Notes: generated by a model not told the origin, from the sequence alone. A stretch of DNA of 64,000 bases from Gallionella sp. (GCA_028710525.1 JAQTTY010000007.1:62001-126000), one strand, 5' to 3'. Shown: positions 28,174-37,050, counted from the first letter of the stretch. Numbers and translations: made by a program.

Positions 28174-28929
28174 ATGAGCACACCTATCGATATCTCAGAG
28201 CAAGCCGGCGTCCGCTATCTGCATTTTGGTTCCACTTGGGTGCAGGGCGCGATGCGCATCGCCCGCCCTTGGAATCTGGAGCTGGAATACACCCGCGAAA
28301 TGATGACCTCTTTGCTGTTACACGAAGGCCCACGCTGGCCACGCAAGATATTGTTGATCGGACTAGGTGCGGCCTCACTGACCAAATTCCTGTACCGCCA
28401 TAGGCCCGATGCGCACCTCACCATCGTTGAGATCGAGCCCGGCGTGGTCGCGGCAGCACGGCATTTCTTCAAACTGCCCGACGACGATAAACGCATCCAT
28501 ATGGTGATAGGCGACGGCGTCGAATTCATGATGAACACGGACAAGAAATTCGATCTAATCTTGGTGGACGGCTTTAACGAGCACGCTCATCCAGGCGGCT
28601 TGAACACCCTGCCCTTTTATCAAGCTTGCCGTAGCCACTTGAGCGATAAGGGCGTGCTGGGTGTGAATCTGCTGGGCTTGTGCCGTGGTGTGCTGGGCGG
28701 CTTCGAATATATCCTCAAGGCCTTCGACGACCGTGGCCTGATGTTGCCGGTATGCCCCAGCGGTAACACCATCGTGTTCGGTGCCGAGGGCGACGAGATA
28801 CGCATCTCGATGGCGGAATTCACGGAACGGGTAGCGAATCTGAAAGAAGAAACAGGTTTAGATCTGAGCCCCACGCTGGCCAGATTAGTAGCAGCCAAGA
28901 CCTGTTTAAATGACACCATCCTGATGTGA
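28174..28929 (+). CDS. Spermidine-synthase-like methyltransferase-fold protein
   Basis: 251 residues with a Rossmann-like core: ILLIGLGAASLTKFLYRHRPDAHLTIVEIEPGVVAAARHFF holds the nucleotide-binding loop and acidic end of strand 2, and FDLILVDGFNEH supplies the next acidic motif. This matches the polyamine aminopropyltransferase superfamily (SpeE-like). The N-terminal domain is short and the family's DD active-site region is not fully recognisable, so true spermidine synthase activity is uncertain. Confidence 0.7.
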   Translation: MSTPIDISEQAGVRYLHFGSTWVQGAMRIARPWNLELEYTREMMTSLLLHEGPRWPRKILLIGLGAASLTKFLYRHRPDAHLTIVEIEPGVVAAARHFFKLPDDDKRIHMVIGDGVEFMMNTDKKFDLILVDGFNEHAHPGGLNTLPFYQACRSHLSDKGVLGVNLLGLCRGVLGGFEYILKAFDDRGLMLPVCPSGNTIVFGAEGDEIRISMAEFTERVANLKEETGLDLSPTLARLVAAKTCLNDTILM

Positions 28930-28938
28930 GCGCGAGGT

Positions 28939-29520
28939 CTAGTTCACGACCCGCCGCAATACCAAGGACACGCCGCGCCACAACTTAGGCAACAACCACA
29001 GCAACATCAAAATAAATAGCGCCATGCATAACAGGAACATGGCCGGGTGCACCAGCATCAGCCATAGTCCCAGCGCCAAGATTCCCTCCTCACTGAACGA
29101 TGCGGCCCAATTGCTAAACGGCTCTGGTGTAGTGTTGATGAGGGCACGACTGCCGGCCTTGGCGAAATGCGTGCCACCTGCAAGCGAGCCGCCCAGCATG
29201 GCGAACAGCGCCATCACCAGTGGGTCGCTACTGTCTATCGCTCCCATCGCCAACAACGCCCCCGCAGGGATGCGGATAAAGGTATGCAAGCTGTCCCATG
29301 CACTATCCACCAACGGAAATTTGTCGGCCAAAAACTCTACGCACAACATCACCCCAGCACAGCCTATCACCCAAGAGTGGGTCAATATCGCTAGCGCATC
29401 AGGCAGCTGCACATAGCCATAACGACCTAACAGCCCGACAACGCAGACCTTGGCATATAAGCGTAAACCGCTCGCCCAACTCAGGCCCGAAGCCAACGCC
29501 AGACTAGAAATCGCATCCAT
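28939..29520 (-). CDS. DUF4126 family membrane protein
   Basis: Start ATG 29520, with GGGAGGAAAATA directly upstream. The roughly 193-residue protein has four or five hydrophobic segments. LALASGLSWASGLRLYAKVCVVGLLGRYG and HTFIRIPAGALLAMGA are typical of DUF4126. Role unknown. It is convergent with the spermidine-synthase-like gene and divergent from the SIMPL gene. Confidence 0.75.
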   Translation of the reverse strand: MDAISSLALASGLSWASGLRLYAKVCVVGLLGRYGYVQLPDALAILTHSWVIGCAGVMLCVEFLADKFPLVDSAWDSLHTFIRIPAGALLAMGAIDSSDPLVMALFAMLGGSLAGGTHFAKAGSRALINTTPEPFSNWAASFSEEGILALGLWLMLVHPAMFLLCMALFILMLLWLLPKLWRGVSLVLRRVVN

Positions 29521-29599
29521 TATTTTCCTCCCGATTCGCAGTTTCCACATGCTAGCATTTTTGCATTACGATGCCGTCTCACCCACTCAGGAGATACAC

Positions 29600-30283
29600 A
29601 TGTCAGCTCGTTATCTGTTAAGTCTGATGTTGATCTTAGGCCTAGCCGCACAGGCTCAAGCCGAAGCTCTTAACCGTATCGATTTCCAAGTCGAAGCCAG
29701 CCGTGATGTGAGCAACGATCTGCTCACCACCAGTCTCAGCGTCGAAACTCAGGACGCACTACCCGCCAAGGTCGCGCAGCATCTCAACACTGTGCTCAAC
29801 GGCGCGCTCAAGCGCGCTGCGGGATACAAAACCGTGAGAGTCAGTAGTGGCAGCCAAAACAGCTATCCGGTATACGGCGAGAACAACCATATCGACGCAT
29901 GGCGTGGTCATGCCGAACTGCGTATCGAAAGCAGCGACTTCAAAGCAGCTAGTGAACTCATCATGCAACTGCAGAAGGATATGCAGCTGAGCGATGTGCA
30001 ATTCACCCTCGCCACCGATACTCGCAGTGCCACTACCGCCATGCTCACTGTGGAAGCGATCAAGGCTTTTCAGGCGCGTGCCGAAGTGATACGGCGCGCG
30101 ATGGGAGCCAAGAGCTACAAGACCGTGCGTCTTGCTATACATGAAGCGGGCAACCAGCCACGTTACCCTGTTGCGATGCTGCGCAGCAGTGCCGTGGCAG
30201 AGAGCGATATCCCTGCACCGGACTTTGCTAGTGGCGACACAAAATTGACGGTACAAATAGACGCAAGCATAGAATTACACTGA
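29600..30283 (+). CDS. SIMPL (DUF541) domain periplasmic protein
   Basis: Start ATG 29600 behind AGGAGATACAC. The signal peptide (MSARYLLSLMLILGLAAQAQAE) is followed by a SIMPL domain: FQVEASRDVSNDLLTTSLSVETQ, a middle SSDFKAASELIMQLQKDMQLSDVQFTL, then AFQARAEVIRRAMGAKSYKTVRL. SIMPL proteins are exported and associated with envelope stress; no reaction is known. It is 19 bases before lemA. Confidence 0.82.
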   Translation: MSARYLLSLMLILGLAAQAQAEALNRIDFQVEASRDVSNDLLTTSLSVETQDALPAKVAQHLNTVLNGALKRAAGYKTVRVSSGSQNSYPVYGENNHIDAWRGHAELRIESSDFKAASELIMQLQKDMQLSDVQFTLATDTRSATTAMLTVEAIKAFQARAEVIRRAMGAKSYKTVRLAIHEAGNQPRYPVAMLRSSAVAESDIPAPDFASGDTKLTVQIDASIELH

Positions 30284-30302
30284 AAAACAAAGGGAGAATG
30301 AT

Positions 30303-30869
30303 ATGAGCAGTTTGATATTCCTCGGCGTCATCGCCGTAGCGGCTTTTTACTTGATCGGCCTGTACAACCATCTGATCAGCGTTAAGCACGCAGTGGCTAA
30401 AGCATGGGCCAACATCGATGTGTTACTCAAGCAACGCCACGACGAGTTGCCCAAGCTGGTCGAGGTGTGCAAGCAATACAAACAGTTTGAACAAGAGACC
30501 CTACAGAGGGTGATAGAGGCCCGCTCACAAGTGCAGTCCGCTCGTCAGAATCAGGATATAAGTGCGCTAGGTCATGCCGAAGGCATGTTGCGCGCAGGAC
30601 TAGGCAACATCTTCGCGGTGGCTGAGGCATATCCAGAACTGAAGGCCAACGAGAACTTCATGCAGTTGCAAAGCCGTATTACATCACTTGAAAACAGCAT
30701 CGCGGATCGTCGTGAGCTTTACAACGATTCGGTGAACATCAACAACGTGCAGATAGAGCTGTTCCCTGCCAGCATCATCGCCAATATGTTCAACTTCGAA
30801 GCCAAGCCACTGCTGGAATTCTCCACCGAGGAGAAGAGTGACGTGGACATGAAACAACTGTTCAATTGA
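30303..30869 (+). CDS. lemA: LemA family protein
   Basis: 188 residues, with an N-terminal membrane helix (about 3-22) and the LemA signature (YNHLISVKHAVAKAWANIDVLLKQRHDELPKLVEVCKQY). Long helices follow, then the NDSVNINNVQIELFPASIIANMF motif. LemA forms a membrane-bound helical bundle. It is often next to TPM or GIDE domain proteins, as here, where a GIDE protein gene follows after seven bases. SD GGGAG is seven bases from the start. Confidence 0.88.
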   Translation: MSSLIFLGVIAVAAFYLIGLYNHLISVKHAVAKAWANIDVLLKQRHDELPKLVEVCKQYKQFEQETLQRVIEARSQVQSARQNQDISALGHAEGMLRAGLGNIFAVAEAYPELKANENFMQLQSRITSLENSIADRRELYNDSVNINNVQIELFPASIIANMFNFEAKPLLEFSTEEKSDVDMKQLFN

Positions 30870-30876
30870 TGCAAGT

Positions 30877-31791
30877 ATGGAGTTCTCTCCGCGTCGTGAA
30901 TATGCCCAGCTGATCACCTCCGGCGGCCAGCTTGTCTTGGTCGTTATCGGATTCCAGATCGGCACACGCGAAGGGTGGATGTTCTGCCTGCCCGCCATTG
31001 CGCTATTCAGTCTGTTCGCCTGGCGCTCCTCGCTCAAACGTCTGCGCGCGATACGCGATACTCCCACCTCCCGAATAGCATCCGCCGCTCAAGGCTATGT
31101 CGAGGTCATAGGGCGCGGTCAAGACCTCACCAACCCACCGATGATCAGTCATCTGCGCATGCTGCCCTGTCTGTGGTATCGCTACAGGGTGGAAGAACGC
31201 TACCGCACTAAGAACGGCGATGGCTGGCGCACCGTAGACAGTGGCGAGAGTCACGACTCTTTCATCATCATCGATGATACCGGCACCTGTGTGGTCGATC
31301 CGCAGCAAGCTGAGATCAGCACCATCTATCGCGACCAATGGCAAAATCTGGATATGCGCTATACCGAATGGAAGTTGCTTAAGAACGATCTTATCTATGT
31401 ATTGGGGGAGTTCCGCACCCAAAACGGAAGTGCGGACATCGATGCTCGCGCCGAACTCAATGGACTATTGGCCGAATGGAAACGCGATATGCCCGCCTTG
31501 CATAAACGCTTCGATCTGAACAACGACGGCGTGTTGGATATGGCGGAATGGATGCTGGCGCGCAAGGCTGCAAAGCGCGAAGTCGATAAGAAGATCCGCG
31601 AACTGCAAGCGCAACCTGATATCAACATCATCAGCCAACCGCGTGACGGGAAGCTGTTTCTTATAAGTAATCTCACACCGGAAGATCTGTCGCGCCGTTA
31701 TCTGTATTGGAGCTGGGGAAACCTGTTCATTTTCTTCGCCACTCTAGCCGGCACGGGATGGCTGTTACAGACAAATTCATTGATTCAATGA
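30877..31791 (+). CDS. GIDE-domain membrane protein with EF-hand-like motif
   Basis: 304 residues. Two N-terminal hydrophobic segments (about 10-50) and one near the C-terminus (YLYWSWGNLFIFFATLAGTGWLL) flank a GIDE-like region, in which LRMLPCLWYRYRVEERY and IDDTGTCVVDPQQAEI are recognisable. At about residue 210 FDLNNDGVLDMAEW matches the calcium-binding EF-hand loop (D-x-N-x-D-G-x-x-D-x-x-E). The function of bacterial GIDE proteins is not known. It is co-transcribed with lemA. Confidence 0.75.
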   Translation: MEFSPRREYAQLITSGGQLVLVVIGFQIGTREGWMFCLPAIALFSLFAWRSSLKRLRAIRDTPTSRIASAAQGYVEVIGRGQDLTNPPMISHLRMLPCLWYRYRVEERYRTKNGDGWRTVDSGESHDSFIIIDDTGTCVVDPQQAEISTIYRDQWQNLDMRYTEWKLLKNDLIYVLGEFRTQNGSADIDARAELNGLLAEWKRDMPALHKRFDLNNDGVLDMAEWMLARKAAKREVDKKIRELQAQPDINIISQPRDGKLFLISNLTPEDLSRRYLYWSWGNLFIFFATLAGTGWLLQTNSLIQ

Positions 31792-32170
31792 GCAAAATTC
31801 CTCGCTCAAAAAATCAAGTCTTTTTTATTCAAAAATAGACCTTAATGCATATTGACAAGTAGCAATAATCCACAAAACCTGAGTTTCATTGACTTAAGCG
31901 ACTAGGCCCACCTCCATTTATTGCACACTTACGCTAACATAATGATTTTATTAACAAAATCATTCTTTCAAAAAATAGGCAATCTAAGAAAAGTCCTTAC
32001 GAGACACCCACTTATTGGTACTTACATGTGTTCTTTCCACATAGTTATCCACAGCTTTTGTGGGTAAAAGAAAATATCGTTTAGTCGCTACTATTTAGCA
32101 TGATTCAGGACAGTTCGCTTCACCAAAAATTAACACTACCTAGTTATCCAAATTTTGGAATTACGGACGT
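31792..32170. other. AT-rich non-coding stretch with DnaA-box-like motifs
   Basis: No gene is visible. The stretch is markedly AT-rich. It holds one perfect DnaA box TTATCCACA (32045-32053) and two 8/9 matches: TAATCCACA at 31866-31874 and TTATCCAAA at 32144-32152. It also has an inverted repeat, AATGATTTT (31941-31949) with AAAATCATT (31956-31964). It could hold promoters or a DnaA-binding reservoir; dnaA and dnaN are not nearby. Confidence 0.4.
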
Positions 32171-32200
32171 AAAAAAAGCGGGGTCTCCCCCGCTCTTTTT
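32171..32200 (-). terminator. Terminator after the cytochrome b561 gene
   Basis: AGCGGGG / CCCCGCT stem with loop TCT and, on the minus strand, a run of seven T. It sits 13 bases after the stop. Confidence 0.85.
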
Positions 32201-32213
32201 ACATTCAAAATCT

Positions 32214-32735
32214 TTAGTCCTGCTTACGCAAAGCCATGCGACTCATCAAACCGTCTTTGAGCACGAACTGATGTTTGATCGCGCCCAAAATGTGTACCAC
32301 TACAATCAAGATCAACACACTCACGAGTACTTCATGCACCTCATGTGCTACCACGCCGCTGAACTTCTTAGGCAACAGACTCGCATCCCATGCCAGCAAT
32401 GCCTTGCCTACGGGGCTGGTGAAGATGGTGATCGCACCACTGATGGGCAATAGGATCAGTACGGTATAGAGCAGATGATGGATGCCGGTCGCAACCTTAT
32501 CCATAGTGCCGGTACCGACTGGTGCGGGCGTACCATCCTTGCGACGGAAATAGAAGCGCAACAGGGTTACTAACAACACGAGGTCGCCAATCATGGCGTG
32601 GATGATGTAGCCAACCAAAGTAGCATCACCTGTATGTCTAGCCTCATCCAAAGCATCTCCCAAGAACCAAGCCGCCACCAGTAAGGCGAGAGTCAGCCAA
32701 TGTGCTACCACCATGCGTTTGCTGTATTGCTTCAT
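32214..32735 (-). CDS. Cytochrome b561 family protein
   Basis: 173 residues with four transmembrane segments. Conserved histidines for two b haems appear in VVAHWLTLALL, GYIIHAMIGD, TGIHHLLYTVLI and HEVHEVLVSVLILIVVVHILGAIKHQF. The family moves electrons from quinol or to quinone in the inner membrane. The start is preceded by AAGGAAG. It stands alone and may link the quinone pool to a periplasmic carrier; the partner cannot be told. Confidence 0.88.
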   Translation of the reverse strand: MKQYSKRMVVAHWLTLALLVAAWFLGDALDEARHTGDATLVGYIIHAMIGDLVLLVTLLRFYFRRKDGTPAPVGTGTMDKVATGIHHLLYTVLILLPISGAITIFTSPVGKALLAWDASLLPKKFSGVVAHEVHEVLVSVLILIVVVHILGAIKHQFVLKDGLMSRMALRKQD

Positions 32736-32772
32736 ATATCTTCCTTTAGTTTGGTTATCTCTATAGCACGAC

Positions 32773-34683
32773 TCAACCGGCCGCCTTTTTATCCAGCACT
32801 TCCCAGCGCGACATCAGTTCCAGCACTAGCCCATCTATCACTTCACTGCGCGCCTGCAATTGTTGCGCGCGTTTGACGTCGTTACGGAAAATAGTTCCAT
32901 CAGCAAGATGCGCCACGATATCTATTTGCTCCTGCTCTAACGCTTCAATCTGTTTAGGCAGTTCTTCCAGTTCGCGGTTTTCCTTGTAACTGAGCTTGTT
33001 AGACTTGGGCTTCTCCACGACTTGCGCCACAGCCTTAGGGGGCGTGGATGTAGCAGGCTTGGCCGCTGCCTGTTGGGCTTGGAACTTCTGTACCCGCACC
33101 CAATCCTCATAGCCGCCTACATATTCCTGCAACTTACCATCGCCCTCGAAGGCGATGACTTGTGTGACGACGTTATCTAGGAAAGCTCGGTCATGGCTGA
33201 CTAAGAACAAGGTGCCTTCATAGTTGGCCAACAGTTCTTCCAACAGCTCCAGCGTCTCGATATCCAGATCATTGGTCGGCTCGTCCAGCACCAGCACGTT
33301 GGCTGGCTGGGTGAACAAGCGTGCCAGCAACAGACGGTTACGTTCGCCGCCTGAGCAACTTTTCACTGGGGAGCGCGCACGTTCGGGAGCGAACAAGAAG
33401 TCTCCCAAATAGCTGATGACATGCTTTTTCTGACCGCCGATGTCGACAAAGTCAGCACCCTGACTGATGGTATCTGCAAGGGTCGCTTCGTCGTCTAATT
33501 GCTCGCGCAACTGATCGAAATACGCGACGGCAATCTTGGTACCCAACTTGACGTCACCACTATCCGGCTCCAACTGCCCCAAGATCATCTTGAGCAATGT
33601 GCTCTTGCCTGCACCGTTAGGCCCAAGCAAACCGATCTTGTCGCCACGCTGAATGCGGCAGGAGAAATCTTTGACCAGGGTGCGATCTCCGTAGGATTTG
33701 CACACGTCGGTCAGTTCCGCTACCAGTTTTCCTGAACGCTCGCCGGTCTCAACAGCCATCTCAACCTTACCAACCTTTTCGCGACGTGCCGCACGGTCGC
33801 GGCGTAATTGCTCTAGGCGCAACACACGGCCTTCGTTACGCGTGCGGCGCGCTTTTACGCCCTGACGTATCCACACTTCTTCTTGAGCAAGTACCTTATC
33901 GAACTTGGCATTCACCACGGCCTCATCGGACAGCATGCGCTCCTTGATGGCCTGATAAGCCGAGAAGTTACCGGGAAAACTCGACAACACGCCACGGTCT
34001 AGTTCGACGATGCGGGTGGTGACGTTATCCAAGAAGCGTCGATCGTGGGTGACAAACAATACGCTGCCAACAAAACTATTGAGCAAGCCTTCCAACCATT
34101 CTATAGAGGCAAAATCCAGATGGTTGGTCGGCTCGTCGAGGATAAGCACATCCGGTGCCGCAACCAAAGCTTGCGCGAGTGCAACACGTTTACGCTGCCC
34201 CCCGGACAGATCCCCAACTCGCTTATCTGGATCCAGATCGAGCTTAGCGATCGCAGTCTCGATACGAGATTCGACCTGCCAGCCGTCTTGCGCTTCAAGT
34301 TGAGTTTGCAGATGCTGCATCTCTTCCAGCAACTTGTCGTAATCAGCATCGGGCTCGGCCAATTGGTGGGAAACGTGATGATAGTCGTGCAACAGCTTCT
34401 GCAACTTGCCCAAGCCCTTTGCGACCGCATCGAACACAGAGTCATCGGCATCCAGCACGGGCTCTTGGCTGACATAACAGATACGTGCGCCAGGTGAGCG
34501 CCACACGATACCGTCATCCAGATTGGCGATGCCAGCCAACACGCGCATCAGGCTGGACTTGCCTCCGCCGTTGCGGCCGATCAGGCCGACCCGTTCGTTC
34601 TCGTCAAGTTGAAAGGCAGTGTGATCAAGGAGTGCGACGTGACCGAATGCCAAGCTGGCATTGTCTAAAGTGATAAATGGCAT
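32773..34683 (-). CDS. uup: ABC-F family ATPase Uup
   Basis: 636 residues with two ATP-binding cassettes. First: GLIGRNGGGKSSLMRVL (Walker A), LSGGQRKRVALAQAL (signature) and LILDEPTNHLD. Second: GLLGPNGAGKSTLLKMIL, CSGGERNRLLLARL and LVLDEPTNDLD. A C-terminal coiled-coil (about 560-630, with YKENRELEELPKQIEALEQEQ) is the Uup-specific DNA/ribosome-binding tail. It has no membrane segments. Uup acts on ribosomes and branched DNA. Confidence 0.92.
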   Translation of the reverse strand: MPFITLDNASLAFGHVALLDHTAFQLDENERVGLIGRNGGGKSSLMRVLAGIANLDDGIVWRSPGARICYVSQEPVLDADDSVFDAVAKGLGKLQKLLHDYHHVSHQLAEPDADYDKLLEEMQHLQTQLEAQDGWQVESRIETAIAKLDLDPDKRVGDLSGGQRKRVALAQALVAAPDVLILDEPTNHLDFASIEWLEGLLNSFVGSVLFVTHDRRFLDNVTTRIVELDRGVLSSFPGNFSAYQAIKERMLSDEAVVNAKFDKVLAQEEVWIRQGVKARRTRNEGRVLRLEQLRRDRAARREKVGKVEMAVETGERSGKLVAELTDVCKSYGDRTLVKDFSCRIQRGDKIGLLGPNGAGKSTLLKMILGQLEPDSGDVKLGTKIAVAYFDQLREQLDDEATLADTISQGADFVDIGGQKKHVISYLGDFLFAPERARSPVKSCSGGERNRLLLARLFTQPANVLVLDEPTNDLDIETLELLEELLANYEGTLFLVSHDRAFLDNVVTQVIAFEGDGKLQEYVGGYEDWVRVQKFQAQQAAAKPATSTPPKAVAQVVEKPKSNKLSYKENRELEELPKQIEALEQEQIDIVAHLADGTIFRNDVKRAQQLQARSEVIDGLVLELMSRWEVLDKKAAG

Positions 34684-34689
34684 GTAGGG

Positions 34690-35142
34690 TTACTGTTTAG
34701 ATTGCGCCGCTGTAGGCATAGCGGATTGATAGATGAAAGATAGACCGAAACCCAACATACCTAGTGCAGGGTACAACATGCCCACCACGATCTTGGCAAG
34801 GAACACGCTCAAAACTTGGTTCTCGATACCGTGAATGAAGAACGGCAGGACATAGACTCCGATGGCGAAGAAACTGCTGCCAAGAACGAGAGCATGGCCC
34901 AGCTTGTAGCCCTTGCCGCCTGGCTTGCCAGCGCCCGGTGGCAGTTCGCCAAAGACGACGCGCACCACCAGCAAAACTGTGATTAAGAATAAAGCGCCGA
35001 CTGTCCATCCCAGTCGCTCAGCCAACAACTCTGGCATACCAAGAATATTGAGCACGGCAGTGCCGAGTTCAGCCAGTACGTTATTCAGGAATATCTGCAA
35101 TACCAGATACCAGGCTACAAAAAGATTGATGCGTGCTGCCAT
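34690..35142 (-). CDS. Conserved membrane protein of unknown function
   Basis: 150 residues with four hydrophobic segments (about 8-35, 45-65, 80-105 and 112-140) linked by short loops, one of them Gly/Pro/Lys-rich (LPPGAGKPGGKGYKLG). I do not recognise the family. It lies between uup and the peroxiredoxin gene with two to six bases of spacing, so it is likely co-transcribed with them. Confidence 0.6.
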   Translation of the reverse strand: MAARINLFVAWYLVLQIFLNNVLAELGTAVLNILGMPELLAERLGWTVGALFLITVLLVVRVVFGELPPGAGKPGGKGYKLGHALVLGSSFFAIGVYVLPFFIHGIENQVLSVFLAKIVVGMLYPALGMLGFGLSFIYQSAMPTAAQSKQ

Positions 35143-35144
35143 GT

Positions 35145-35687
35145 TTACTTGCCTCCGGCGGTCAGACTCTTGAGGTCTGTAATGATGTCTTTAGAATGAC
35201 GTGAAGTCTCAACACTGAGATAGACCTTAGCGATATTGCCTTGTGGGTCAATCATGAAGGTGAAGCGACGGGCCAATTTCATGATGCCCAGATTGATCAA
35301 GGCACCGTAACTGGCTGCTACATGACCATCCTTATCCGCTAACAAAGGAAACGGCAGGTGATACTTCTTGGCGAACTCTGCATGGCTTTCTGTATCGTCC
35401 ACACTGATACCGACCACTGCAGCACCCAACTCGGTTAGTTGCTCTAAGTCGTCACGAAAGGCACACGCTTCTTGTGTGCATCCCGGTGTATCGTCTTTGG
35501 GATAGAAGTACAGGACTAACCATTTTCCCTTGTAATCCTTCAAGGCATGCGGCTTACCTGCCTGATCCTGCAACTGGAAATCGGGCGCCGGTTTGCCAAC
35601 TTCGGGCAACTCTCCCGCACGCGCGGCACGCGCCACCAACAATGATGCGAATATGACCAAGACGACAATGACTGCAAATACCTTCAT
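35145..35687 (-). CDS. Exported peroxiredoxin (Bcp/PrxQ type)
   Basis: Start at the ATG 35687, with GGAG about ten bases upstream. An N-terminal signal or membrane anchor (MKVFAVIVVLVIFASLLVARAARAGE) is followed by the complete PrxQ domain. The peroxidatic Cys and the resolving Cys five residues on are in YPKDDTPGCTQEACAFRD. VVGISVDDTESHAEFAKKYHLPFPLLAD matches Bcp. It reduces peroxides, here probably in the periplasm or at the membrane, unlike cytoplasmic Bcp. Confidence 0.88.
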   Translation of the reverse strand: MKVFAVIVVLVIFASLLVARAARAGELPEVGKPAPDFQLQDQAGKPHALKDYKGKWLVLYFYPKDDTPGCTQEACAFRDDLEQLTELGAAVVGISVDDTESHAEFAKKYHLPFPLLADKDGHVAASYGALINLGIMKLARRFTFMIDPQGNIAKVYLSVETSRHSKDIITDLKSLTAGGK

Positions 35688-35782
35688 GCTGTGCTCGCTC
35701 CACAAGTTCGTCGAAAAAAGAGCGCGCATCATACCAGCCATGACGCATGACCGACCCGCTTTTGCGCTAGAATGCGCGCCGC

Positions 35783-35821
35783 GTCTCCGTAGTTAAATGG
35801 ATATAACCGGCCCCTCCTAAG
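35783..35821 (+). pseudogene. 5' half of a tRNA-Arg(CCT) gene, cut by element insertion
   Basis: GTCTCCG (acceptor), GTTA/TAAC (D arm) and the first anticodon-stem strand GGCCC plus loop CTCCTAA are present. The sequence then departs from a tRNA fold. Joining it to 45274-45309 rebuilds a complete tRNA with paired acceptor (GTCTCCG/CGGGGAC), anticodon (GGCCC/GGGTC) and T stems and a CCA end. The gene is therefore split by the intervening 9.45 kb. Confidence 0.9.
35811..35821 (+). repeat. attL core (11-bp direct repeat)
   Basis: CCCCTCCTAAG, identical to 45263-45273. It spans the anticodon loop of the interrupted tRNA gene, the expected crossover for this class of tyrosine integrases. Confidence 0.85.
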
Positions 35822-35896
35822 CGATGAAATGGGGGGGGTATAGCAAAGTGGTAGTGTTGTAAGTGATTGATTATCAATAGTTTGATTTTTTCCCGA

Positions 35897-35927
35897 TTTG
35901 AATCAATACCGTCAGTTTTGATTCAAA
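35897..35927. repeat. Inverted repeat near attL
   Basis: TTTGAATCAA (35897-35906) and TTGATTCAAA (35918-35927) form a perfect 10-bp inverted repeat with an 11-base spacer, between attL and the element's tRNA. It may be a binding site for the integrase or excisionase, or part of the tRNA promoter region. Confidence 0.45.
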
Positions 35928-35965
35928 CCAGATATAAACTAGATATGAAAAGGCTTCAAAAGTTG

Positions 35966-36040
35966 CTCCTTGTAGTTCAATGGATAGAACAGTTGCCTCC
36001 TAAGCGACAAATGTGGGTTCGATTCCCGCCGAGGAGACCA
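35966..36040 (+). tRNA. tRNA-Arg (anticodon CCT), carried by the element
   Basis: A full cloverleaf can be drawn: acceptor CTCCTTG/CGAGGAG; D arm GTTC/GAAC; anticodon arm GTTGC-CTCCTAA-GCGAC; a 4-base variable loop; T arm GTGGG-TTCGATT-CCCGC; encoded CCA. Its sequence differs clearly from the interrupted host tRNA-Arg. It reads AGG codons and probably replaces the tRNA gene destroyed by insertion. The 5' nucleotide could be the G at 35965. Confidence 0.9.
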
Positions 36041-36058
36041 AAATAATATATACCGTTT

Positions 36059-36475
36059 ATGGATAAAGAAAACATATTGCGGGATTTGAAAGAGCGCACG
36101 GCGGGTAAGACTTTGCTTACTGCCGAAGATTTAGCGCCAATTATTCATCGTTCCCCTCAAGCCCAAGCAAACTTGCGCAACACCGGCACTTTCCCTTTAC
36201 CTATACGCAAAGTAGGGCGGGTGCCGATGGTAAGCGTTTACGACCTCGCTGATTGGCTGGCTGGAGAATGTGTCCAAGGATTAAAACCCAAAACCACAGC
36301 AACAGAAAAAGAAATATTCGCCGTCCGGCCGAATCGTAAGTCCCTAGGGTCTGCGTTGGGATTTATGACCGCACAAACGCTATTTATCGCTGAAACTGTG
36401 GCTTGTGTTGAAAAGCTAATGGTAAGTGATGCTTTGGATGGGAGTGGGCTAAAAAGCCCCTTAAAACGCATTTAA
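36059..36475 (+). CDS. AlpA-like winged-helix regulator/excisionase (probable)
   Basis: 138 residues. Residues about 19-68 (LLTAEDLAPIIHRSPQAQANLRNTGTFPLPIRKVGRVPMVSVYDLADWLAG) show the compact winged-helix with a C-terminal sheet and Trp typical of AlpA/MerR-like excisionase proteins of integrative elements. The C-terminal half has no recognisable motif. It lies beside the left attachment site, the right place for a recombination directionality factor, but it is not next to the integrase. Regulation of excision or of the mobilization genes is inferred. Confidence 0.55.
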   Translation: MDKENILRDLKERTAGKTLLTAEDLAPIIHRSPQAQANLRNTGTFPLPIRKVGRVPMVSVYDLADWLAGECVQGLKPKTTATEKEIFAVRPNRKSLGSALGFMTAQTLFIAETVACVEKLMVSDALDGSGLKSPLKRI

Positions 36476-37050
36476 ACGGCTTTTTCGACGCTCTCCGTTT
36501 TTCTTCTTATTGCTTATATGTTTTCTAGTATTTTTTGCTAATTGCTTTACTAATTTACTAATTAAAAACAAGCACTAATTAATACTAATTGTTTTTCAGG
36601 TTTTAGGTTTTTGCTTCTGGGTTTTCCCCCTGGCTCTCTCAAAAACCTACCCAAACCCGCAAAGCCAAAATTAATGACTATTGCTGGTTGCGGTTTTTGA
36701 AGAGCCTTGGCCCCTCGCTGGACTAGCATATATCGCTCTCAGCTTGTCGTTTTCGCAGACCTACTTTCTTTCGATTTCAGTTTATATTTGCGGTTAGCAC
36801 AGTTCGACACTTCACCTTTTGTTCCTGCTTTGCTAACGTCCCCATTCTTGCAGGTTTTCTGAACTTTTTCGAACCGAGTCTTTTAAGTAAGTCAAGTAGC
36901 GTTATAGTCTGTCTCGATATTGTGTGCCTACTTATAGGTTTTGGACGCATAAAAAAAGCCGAGTTTCTTGTGCCACGAGCACAATGAACAAATCTAAGGT
37001 ATATAATATTTTGGATTTGTCAATAGGCATTTGAAATATTTTCTACCAAA
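36476..37050. other. Non-coding region with ACTAATT direct repeats
   Basis: No gene is visible in about 575 bases. Four ACTAATT copies (36549, 36557, 36574, 36584) lie in an AT-rich patch and resemble iterons or regulator sites. Farther right, TTGTGC/GCACAA makes a small hairpin at about 36970. A replication origin, a second transfer site or a regulator-binding array are possible; none is demonstrated. Confidence 0.4.

Noticed and set aside
31792-32213. Chromosomal replication origin
   Set aside because: DnaA boxes are few, and dnaA, dnaN, gyrB, rpmH and other origin neighbours are absent; kept only as a DnaA-box finding.
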